DNA of 44,501 nucleotides from Luteitalea sp. GTDB lineage: Bacteria > Acidobacteriota > Vicinamibacteria > Vicinamibacterales > Vicinamibacteraceae. The notes beneath the pieces are model-generated. The model was not told where the DNA came from. It did no database searches and saw nothing but the letters and a program-made list of their open reading frames with translations. The stretch lies in NCBI GenBank assembly GCA_009377605.1, contig WHTT01000054.1, positions 1 through 44,501 of the forward strand, in the 5' to 3' direction. Below, piece after piece: positions 25,037 through 31,697 of the stretch (its first letter is position 1; each line of letters starts with the position of its first letter). The position numbers were made by a program, and so were the translations under genes.

Positions 25037-25138
25037 GGGGACGGCGTCCTCGGCGTCGACGGCCGAGCCCAACATCCGGTAGCAGTGCCCGAGCAGCCCA
25101 GAGCGGTGGCCCTCGAGCTGTGCGACATCGGTTAGCAT
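25037..25138 (-). pseudogene. N-terminal fragment of an ECF sigma factor
   Basis: [20 protein letters not shown], then [13 protein letters not shown], covers the first helix of sigma region 2 (pattern HR..[19 protein letters not shown] of SigG/RpoE-type ECF factors). It breaks off before the QExxLRAW segment. What follows is the DoxX-like tail in another frame. The 214 bases between here and the ATPase contain no gene that I can recognise. Confidence 0.65.
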
Positions 25139-25319
25139 CCTGGTTGTGATAGCACCACGCCGCGAAATTCGTCAACAGCCTTACGGAGGGCGGCGATGAC
25201 GACAGTGCCCCTCATGGGGCCTTCTGGATCGTGGCAGGTTAGTGACGCTGAGTGCTTGCCGTGCGGGCAGCGCGAGCCCCCAGACTGGTGCTTCGCGTTG
25301 GCCCAACGAAGAGTAACAT

Positions 25320-25351
25320 CTATGATACTAACATTGATGTTAGTATCATAG
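25320..25351. promoter_or_regulatory. Perfect 32-bp palindrome directly upstream of the ATPase start
   Basis: CTATGATACTAACAT, TG, then its exact reverse complement ATGTTAGTATCATAG. It ends one base before the GTG start at 25353. It is AT-rich in a GC-rich neighbourhood. It could be an operator for a dimeric regulator or, in RNA, a hairpin of 15 pairs that hides the start codon. It leaves no room for an ordinary ribosome site. Confidence 0.9.
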
Positions 25352-25352
25352 A

Positions 25353-26774
25353 GTGATTAAGCGTCGGTTTGTCGGGCGGAAAGCGGATCTCGAGCGGCTG
25401 GAGCGGCATCTTCGTATCGTTATCAGGGAGGGTAACGGCCGGCTGATCAGCGTTCGCGGGCGGCGCCAGGCGGGCAAATCCCGTCTGGTGACCGAGTTCA
25501 CAGAGAAGAGCGGCCTGCCGCAGCTCTTTTTCACTGGCTCTCGCCTTGCCTCACCGGGTGAGGAACTGGCCCGTTTCGCCGCGGAGGCAACTCGATCCTC
25601 CACGCTGCCTGCAGCCCACCTGTTCAACGGCGTCCGACTGGAGAGTTGGGACGCGGCACTGCGTCTGGTGAACGCCGCGTTGCCCGACGCCCCAGCCATC
25701 GTCGTGCTCGACGAGTTCCCGTGGCTGGCGCAGTCGGACCCGGCGCTCGAGGGGGTGCTCCAGACACTCTGGGATCGGGTGTTCGAGGCAAAGCCCGTAC
25801 TCTTCATCCTCATCGGATCCGATCTGGCGATGATGGAGGCTCTGACAGCTCACGACAGGCCGCTGTTCGGGCGTGCCAAAGAGATCGTCGTCAACCCCTT
25901 GACCCTCGCCGACACGGCGGCCATGACTGGCATCGAACGCGCCGCCACGGCGGTGGATGCCCAACTCGTCACGGGCGGCTACCCGCGCCTCTGCCTGGAG
26001 TGGCACGGCGTGGGCGACGTGATGACGTTTCTGCGGGACCAACTGACCGACGAGAATTCCGACCTCGTGGTCGTCGGTCGTAACGTGATGGCCGCCGAGT
26101 TTCGGTCGGAGCTCCAGGCCCGCCATGTGCTTGCTGCCATTGGTGCGGGGGACCGAACGAACAAGACGATCGCAAACCGTTCCGGCCTCCAAGCGGCATC
26201 CTTGGCTCGCTCGCTCCACACGCTGCGTGACGATAAGAGGATCATTGCCTCCGACCTGCCAGTTTCAACCCGACCGGCGAAGGAGCCGCGGTATCGAGTG
26301 GCTGATTCCTACCTCCGGTTCTGGCTGCGGTTCATCGAGCCGGCGCAGGCAGACATTGCTCGCGGCCGTCCCGATCTGGCGCTGGCCCGAGTGCAAGAGT
26401 CGTGGGTCGAGTATCGGGGCAAGGCGGTCGAACCGCTGGTACGAGAATCCCTCGAGCGCATTGCCGCCGATGATCCACGCCTGGCGGGCACTGGCGTCGT
26501 GGGGAGCTATTGGACGCGCACCGGGAATGAGGAAGTGGATCTTGTAGGCGTGGACCGCTGGCCTGGAGCGCGTTCTGTCGTCTTCGTCGGTTCCATCAAG
26601 TGGCGAGACCAGAAGCCGTTCAATCGCTACGATCTGGCGGCGCTCGCCGGGCAGCGATCGCGGGTGCCCGGCGCGAGCGAGACGGCACTCGTGGTGGTCA
26701 GCCGTTCGGGATTCACCGTGCAGGACGTTGCAGCAGCCTTCGGTCCAGCGGACCTGGTCGCGGCGTGGCGATGA
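25353..26774 (+). CDS. AAA ATPase with C-terminal DUF234-type nuclease-like domain
   Basis: A 473-residue protein from the GTG at 25353. The N-terminal ATPase is of the archaeal-ATPase/AAA_14-like group: FVGRKADLERLERHL, Walker A GRRQAGKSRL (about residue 36), Walker B AIVVLDEFPWL (about 116), and LIGSDLAMMEAL (sensor-1-like). A winged-helix middle part follows (NRSGLQAASLARSLHTL), then YRVADSYLRFWLRFI. The C-terminal DUF234 region has WTRTGNEEVDLVGVD and VFVGSIKWRDQKPF. Relatives of the PD-(D/E)xK fold usually have ExK at the last site; here it is SIK, so nuclease activity is doubtful. The role of the family is unclear. The palindromic leader suggests tight control. Confidence 0.85.
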   Translation: MIKRRFVGRKADLERLERHLRIVIREGNGRLISVRGRRQAGKSRLVTEFTEKSGLPQLFFTGSRLASPGEELARFAAEATRSSTLPAAHLFNGVRLESWDAALRLVNAALPDAPAIVVLDEFPWLAQSDPALEGVLQTLWDRVFEAKPVLFILIGSDLAMMEALTAHDRPLFGRAKEIVVNPLTLADTAAMTGIERAATAVDAQLVTGGYPRLCLEWHGVGDVMTFLRDQLTDENSDLVVVGRNVMAAEFRSELQARHVLAAIGAGDRTNKTIANRSGLQAASLARSLHTLRDDKRIIASDLPVSTRPAKEPRYRVADSYLRFWLRFIEPAQADIARGRPDLALARVQESWVEYRGKAVEPLVRESLERIAADDPRLAGTGVVGSYWTRTGNEEVDLVGVDRWPGARSVVFVGSIKWRDQKPFNRYDLAALAGQRSRVPGASETALVVVSRSGFTVQDVAAAFGPADLVAAWR

Positions 26775-26843
26775 AGTCTCACTGGCCACCTCTGTCAAAC
26801 AGGTGGACGATAGCCAGGAGACGACAGAGAAAATGCTCTAGGA

Positions 26844-29582
26844 CTACGCTTCCCGCAAGGCGCGCAGCGGATCGAGCCGGCTCGCGCGATACGCGGGTAG
26901 ATAGCAGGCAACAACGGCGACAATGATCAGCACGAGCGAGGCCCCGGCCATGCTCAAGGGGTCCGCAGGATGCACGTCGTACAGCAGCCGTGAGATCGCC
27001 TGGCCGACGAGGGCCGAAGCGGCGAGACCGACGAGCACGCCCACCATGACGCGGGCCATCCCGCGACGAAGCACCAGCCGCAGCACGTCGACACGGCTGG
27101 CGCCGAGGGCCATCCGCACGCCGATTTCACGCTGCCGCAGATTGACGATGGACATCATGACACCGTAGAGGCCGAGGCTTGCCAATCCCAACGCCAGCAG
27201 CCCGAACACGCCCAGCAGTCCAACGCCCATCGTGGCGCCGAACAGCGCTTGTCCGATCATCTTGCGTCCCGTGCGCACGTCGCTGACCTCGACCTGATTG
27301 TCGACCTGACGTATCTCCCGCTGCACGGTTGTCATTACCCTCGAAGGGGCGCCGATAGTGGCCACGTGCAACACCATCGCATCCGAGAAGTTCTGCCGGA
27401 GCGGCAGATACACGGCCGGCCGCGGCGCCTCACCGAGGCTTCCGTAATTGACGGTCTCCGCGACGCCAACGATCTGACGAAGCGTCGGGTCGTCATTCAA
27501 TCTGATGCGTTTGCCGAGCGGATCCTCGTTTGGCCAGTGCTGAGCCGCCAAAGTGTCGTTGATGATTGCGACTGGGAGCGTCTCTTCGCGATCTCGGTCC
27601 GTGAACGCCCGCCCTCTCGTGAGCGCAACCTCAGTTGTTGCGAGGTAGTGAGGATCAATAGTGTTGACGACGGTCAGGATTTGGCTTGCCTTCCCGCGAT
27701 CTTCTCGTCCTTCGATGACCAAGCGCTGCGCAGAACGGTTGAACAGCGGTAGGTTCGTGGCCCAGGCGACGGACCGGACGCCAGAGATGGTGGCCACGCG
27801 CTCCCGGACGTCGCGATAGAACTGCTCGCTCCGCGGCCGATCGTAGCCGGCCTGGCCGGGGCTGAGCATCACGACGCCGAGCTCGGACGTCTCGAAACCA
27901 GGATCGATCGTGTACGCCTGCTGGATACTTCGCAGCAGCAGACCGGCCGTGACGAGAGAGATGAGCGAGAGCGCCACCTGACCCACGAGAAGCACGTCCG
28001 CCAGGCCGACGCCTCGGCGCGGACGGCTGCCGCCATGCGTCTCTTCCTTCACGGCGCTCACGATGTCAGGGCGAGACGAGCGCACGGCCGGAACGGCTCC
28101 AAAGATGACACCGGTTGCGACGGAGGCGATGAGCGTGAAGAGCAGCACGCTTATGTCCATGTCGAGATCGACGAGATTCTGGGCGTACTCCGGCGGCCGG
28201 AACGACCAGAGGAACTGACAGCCCACGTAGGCCAGCCCAAAGCCGATGGCGCCGCTCGTTACACCCAGGAGCATGCTCTCGGTCAGCAGTTGCCGAACGA
28301 GTCGGGACCGACGCGCCCCGAGAGCCAGCCGCACGGCTATCTCCTGCCGCCGGCCCACGGCGCGTGCGAGGAGCAGGTTCGCCACGTTCGAGCAGGCTAT
28401 CAGCAGCACGAGGGCGGGAATGGCCATGAGCACCGCGCCGCTCATCAGCGTGGATTGCTGGCCAGACCCGAGCAGCGCGGCTCTGGTCAGCGGCCGCACG
28501 TCGATGCTGCGCCCGCGATTGGCGTCCGGATACTCGCGTTCGAGCGCCAGTGCGATCGTTTGTAGCTGGGCCTCGGCGCGGGACGGAACGACCCCAGGCG
28601 CGAGACGCGCCACACCGCTGAAGGCCAGCGCGCTGCGGTCGCGCAGCCAGTGGCGCTTGTCGGCGGACAGCACCTGTTCGTCCATCACCGTGGGAATCCA
28701 GATATCCGGTCCGAACACGCCGTCGATGCCCTTGAACCCTTCGGGTGCTACGCCGATGACCGTGAGCGCGACGCCGTTGATGGTAATCTCGCGGCCGATG
28801 ATATCGAGCGTGCCGCCAAAGCGATGCTGCCAAGGGCCGTAGCCAATCACCGCGACCGGATGCGCGCCTGGCACGCGATCCTCCTCAGGTCGAAAGAAGC
28901 GGCCGATGACTGGACGTAGCCCCAGCGTCCCGAAATAGTTGCCGGTGACCAGCTCGATGAACAGACGCTCGGGTGAGCCGTGGTTCAGCCAGGTGGCGGC
29001 TTGCGGCGCCGAGTAAGCCGCGAGGCTTCGGAAGCTCGTCTGCCGATCGCCGAGATCGCGCAGATTCAGGTGTGAGAGCGGCAGAAGGTTATCTGCGTCG
29101 GCGCTCGGTGACGTGTCGACCGTGCGCACCATGACGAGCTCGGAGCCATTCGCCACTGGCAAGGGGCTGAGGAACAGCGTATTGATCACGGTGAAGACCG
29201 TCGTATTGGCGCCGATCCCGAACGCCAGCGTCAGCATGACAATGGCAGTGAATCCCGGCGCGCGGCGCAGCGTCCGCACCGCGTAGCGCGCGTCACGCCA
29301 GAGGTCGGCCAGCAGATTGGCCGTTGCGGGCGCGCCCGGCGGCGGAGGCGCTTGCCCGGAGCGTCGTCGTTGCCGCAACCTCGGCGCAAGGTCTCGATCG
29401 CGCAGCTCGGCTAGGACCGCGTCCGTAGCGACCTCCTCTTCCAGCCCACGTGCCCGCAGCTCCTCGTAGCGATCCTGGAGATGGTCGGCGAGCTCATCAG
29501 CGACGGCCGCTTCATCCGAAGGATCCAGCCCGGCATCCTGCAGCCTTGCCCTGACTTCTCGTTGCCAGTCGCGGATAGTCAT
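26844..29582 (-). CDS. ADOP family ABC-type permease (MacB_PCD + two FtsX domains)
   Basis: A 912-residue membrane protein from MTIRDWQREVRARLQDAG. Residues 1-90 form the 'permease prefix' domain typical of Acidobacteria (DEAAVADELADHLQDRYEEL). Then comes a first helix (FTAIVMLTLAFGIGANTTVF), a MacB-like periplasmic domain, and an FtsX block with AVGRRQEIAVRLALGARRSR. A second periplasmic domain is followed by a second FtsX block with LRQREIGVRMALGASRVD. It ends YLPAYRASRLDPLRALREA. No ATPase gene is adjacent, which is normal for these 'orphan' permeases. Export of a small molecule or lipoprotein release is inferred from family. A frequent PadR partner is 3.7 kb away in this window. Confidence 0.93.
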   Translation of the reverse strand: MTIRDWQREVRARLQDAGLDPSDEAAVADELADHLQDRYEELRARGLEEEVATDAVLAELRDRDLAPRLRQRRRSGQAPPPPGAPATANLLADLWRDARYAVRTLRRAPGFTAIVMLTLAFGIGANTTVFTVINTLFLSPLPVANGSELVMVRTVDTSPSADADNLLPLSHLNLRDLGDRQTSFRSLAAYSAPQAATWLNHGSPERLFIELVTGNYFGTLGLRPVIGRFFRPEEDRVPGAHPVAVIGYGPWQHRFGGTLDIIGREITINGVALTVIGVAPEGFKGIDGVFGPDIWIPTVMDEQVLSADKRHWLRDRSALAFSGVARLAPGVVPSRAEAQLQTIALALEREYPDANRGRSIDVRPLTRAALLGSGQQSTLMSGAVLMAIPALVLLIACSNVANLLLARAVGRRQEIAVRLALGARRSRLVRQLLTESMLLGVTSGAIGFGLAYVGCQFLWSFRPPEYAQNLVDLDMDISVLLFTLIASVATGVIFGAVPAVRSSRPDIVSAVKEETHGGSRPRRGVGLADVLLVGQVALSLISLVTAGLLLRSIQQAYTIDPGFETSELGVVMLSPGQAGYDRPRSEQFYRDVRERVATISGVRSVAWATNLPLFNRSAQRLVIEGREDRGKASQILTVVNTIDPHYLATTEVALTRGRAFTDRDREETLPVAIINDTLAAQHWPNEDPLGKRIRLNDDPTLRQIVGVAETVNYGSLGEAPRPAVYLPLRQNFSDAMVLHVATIGAPSRVMTTVQREIRQVDNQVEVSDVRTGRKMIGQALFGATMGVGLLGVFGLLALGLASLGLYGVMMSIVNLRQREIGVRMALGASRVDVLRLVLRRGMARVMVGVLVGLAASALVGQAISRLLYDVHPADPLSMAGASLVLIIVAVVACYLPAYRASRLDPLRALREA

Positions 29583-29759
29583 TACGTCCATATACGGTAA
29601 TGCAATATATGCGGTTCCGGTCACGAGGCGCGTGCCTCGGCGTCTCGCGGCCCGTTTCCGTCAAGCGCCCTCGCCCCAAGCGACGCGCGAGCCGAACTGG
29701 CGTCGATCCGCTAGAATGGCACGGCCTGGCCTTTGGCCTGTTCAGTGGAGGGTTCGACC

Positions 29760-30617
29760 GTGACGATGAGATCGCGCGCTTCCGTATCCCGTCGATCGTT
29801 TCTGGCGCTGACGGCGGCCGCGCCGCTGGCCGCCGTGGCGCGGCTCCGCGCGCAGGTGCCCGTTGGCATCGAGCTCTACTCCGTCCGGGATGAGCTCGAG
29901 AAAGATCTGTTCGGCACCGTGAGCGCCATCGCGAAGATGAGGTACGAGGTCGTCGAGTTCTTCTCCCCTTACTACGAGTGGGAACCGGCGTATGCGAAGA
30001 AAGTGCGCAGCCTGCTCGACGATCTGGGAATCCGTTGTCCCTCGACGCACAACGGCGCCGAGGTGTTCACCGCCGAGGGCCTCGACAAGGCGATCGAGCT
30101 GAACCAGATCCTGGGGTCGACGCTCATTGCGATGGCGAGCGCCGGGCGCGGCGTGGAGGGTGTGGACGGGTGGAAGGGCGTGGCCGAGCGACTGACCACG
30201 GCGGCGGAGAAGCTGAAGCCGCTGGGAATGCGTGCCGGGTTCCACAATCATCAGCTCGAGTTCAGACCGCTCGAGGGCGAGGACACGCGGCCGATGGACG
30301 TGTTGGCAACGAGCACGCCCGAGGATGTGGTGTTGCAACTGGACGTCGGCACCTGCGTGGAAGTCGGGGTCGACCCCGTGGCCTGGATCAATGCCAATCC
30401 TGGTCGCATCCGGAGCATCCACTGCAAGGATTGGGGACCAGACGAGGGGTATCACGTGCTGTTTGGCGAAGGCGTGGCTCCCTGGTCCGAGATCTTCAAG
30501 GCGGCCGAGGCCACCGGCGGCGTGGAGCAGTACTTGATCGAGCAGGAGGGCAGCCGGTTTTCATCGATGGAGACGGCAGAACGCTGCCTCGCCACCTGGA
30601 AGAAGATGAGAAGCTAA
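29760..30617 (+). CDS. Sugar phosphate isomerase/epimerase-like TIM-barrel protein with Tat leader
   Basis: A 285-residue protein. The GTG at 29760 has GGAGG about nine bases upstream; an ATG two codons later is also possible. The leader SVSRRSFLALTAAAPLAAVA has the twin-arginine motif, so export is likely. The barrel is of the xylose-isomerase-like (AP endonuclease 2) type: VGIELYSVRDELEKD, YEVVEFFSPY, GFHNHQLEF (metal His), LQLDVGTCVEVGVDP (metal Asp), SIHCKDWG (metal His) and YLIEQEG (metal Glu). All metal ligands seem present. Divergent from the ADOP gene; no operon partner before the toxin-antitoxin remnant. Confidence 0.88.
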   Translation: MTMRSRASVSRRSFLALTAAAPLAAVARLRAQVPVGIELYSVRDELEKDLFGTVSAIAKMRYEVVEFFSPYYEWEPAYAKKVRSLLDDLGIRCPSTHNGAEVFTAEGLDKAIELNQILGSTLIAMASAGRGVEGVDGWKGVAERLTTAAEKLKPLGMRAGFHNHQLEFRPLEGEDTRPMDVLATSTPEDVVLQLDVGTCVEVGVDPVAWINANPGRIRSIHCKDWGPDEGYHVLFGEGVAPWSEIFKAAEATGGVEQYLIEQEGSRFSSMETAERCLATWKKMRS

Positions 30618-30684
30618 CTGAAGTCCATGCATGCCAGGTCCGTAGGGTTAGGTAAAGAGCGTTCTAAGAGTGTAATCTGAACCC

Positions 30685-30921
30685 ATGAGTGCACGCTCCA
30701 TCGAGTCGATCACACGCGCTGCACTTCAGCTGCAGCCTGATGCACGAGTGCAACTTGCACGCTCTCTCGTCCAGAGTTTGGCCGACTTGCCCGAGACCGA
30801 GTTGGCAGAGCTTTGGCTGGCCGAAGCCGAGCGCCGGGATGCCGACATGGAGTCAGGTAAAGTAGAGGGCATCCGCGGTGAGGAGGTCTTTGATCGCATC
30901 CAAGCGCGTCACGGCAGGTGA
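30685..30921 (+). CDS. Addiction-module antitoxin (Unstab_antitox family)
   Basis: A 78-residue protein, MSARSIESITRAALQLQPDA, RVQLARSLVQSLADLPETEL, AELWLAEAERRDADMESGKV, ending with GIRGEEVFDRIQARHG. This is the usual layout of small antitoxins that pair with ParE/RelE toxins: helical N-terminus, then AExxRRxxxxxxGxxxxxxxEEVF. Its stop overlaps the toxin ATG (TGATG). Because the toxin next door is damaged, it may be a solitary antitoxin now. Confidence 0.82.
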   Translation: MSARSIESITRAALQLQPDARVQLARSLVQSLADLPETELAELWLAEAERRDADMESGKVEGIRGEEVFDRIQARHGR

Positions 30922-31185
30922 TGCTGCCCTATGTGTTTCACCCTCTCGCGGCGAAAGAGCTTGAGGCTGCCGCAGCCTACTACGAGAGCCGCGCCCCCGG
31001 TAAGGGTTTGGAGTTTGCACAACAGATCAAAGCGGCCGTTGAACAGATTCGCGCATTCCCGGAATCGGCGCCTGTCACACGCGGGTCTGTTCGTTCCGTT
31101 GTGATTCAGCCCTCATCTCGCTGGCGTTTACCCTGTACTACCGCGCCAAACCCAATCGCATTCGTATTCTTGCAACCGTCCGCAC
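30921..31185 (+). pseudogene. ParE/RelE-type toxin, frameshifted and 3'-truncated
   Basis: From the ATG at 30921: MLPYVFHPLAAKELEAAAAY, YESRAPGKGLEFAQQIKAAV, RAFPESAPVTRGSVRSVVIQ, PSSRW. Near 31123 one base is missing. In the next frame it continues FTLYYRAKPNRIRILATV, the normal C-terminal strand of ParE. After that the match stops, because sequence of the convergent DUF1772 gene begins. Both defects would remove the toxin's last residues. The larger open frame to 31289 is out of frame and meaningless after residue 70. Confidence 0.8.
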
Positions 31186-31608
31186 GTGGTTCCAGGCGGT
31201 CCAGCTCGTCACGTAGCTGGCCCACACCTTGGCGCCCTCGGTGCTCGTCGCATCGACAGCGGCGAGCGCGTCGTTCCGCGGCACGTTGAACACTCGCGTC
31301 ACGAGCACGGTCCCGACGACATAGAGCAAGCCGCCGGTGAGCAGATAGCCTGCACCGGACGTGTGCCACCTCGTGAGCGAGAGGAACGCCGTCACGAGGC
31401 ATGTTGCTGCCGTTCCCAAGAGCACACTCAGGAACAATGGATTGAGCACCACGATGTTGATCGATTGCATCGCGGCGATGCCTTGCGCCGGTGGAAGACG
31501 TGCAAGGGCCCGCATGACGAAGGTCGAAAAGGCAAAGAAGACCCCGGCGATGAGACCGCAGCCGAGTGCTGACACGAGAGTCAGCACGAAGAGCCAGTCG
31601 TCGATCAC
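31138..31608 (-). CDS. DUF1772 membrane protein with replaced C-terminus
   Basis: A 156-residue protein from the GTG at 31608, chosen because AAGGAG lies eight bases upstream. A much longer open frame from 31851 is antisense to the polymerase gene. Four helices are visible: LFVLTLVSALGCGLIAGVFF, SINIVVLNPLFLSVLLGTAA, GYLLTGGLLYVVGTVLVTRVF, and the conserved SWTAWNHVRTV. Family members continue after NHVRTV with another hydrophobic helix. Here the tail is ARIRMRLGLAR, read from the opposite strand of the ParE gene. The protein has lost its final helix. Function of DUF1772 (anthrone-oxygenase-like) is unknown. Confidence 0.75.
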   Translation of the reverse strand: MIDDWLFVLTLVSALGCGLIAGVFFAFSTFVMRALARLPPAQGIAAMQSINIVVLNPLFLSVLLGTAATCLVTAFLSLTRWHTSGAGYLLTGGLLYVVGTVLVTRVFNVPRNDALAAVDATSTEGAKVWASYVTSWTAWNHVRTVARIRMRLGLAR

Positions 31609-31697
31609 TTTGGCGAGCTCCTTTCCATTGGAGAGTATGCTCCAAATCCTTGTCGACTTGCGCCAGTGTGCGGTAGCGTTCGTGTGGACGAGGCGAT

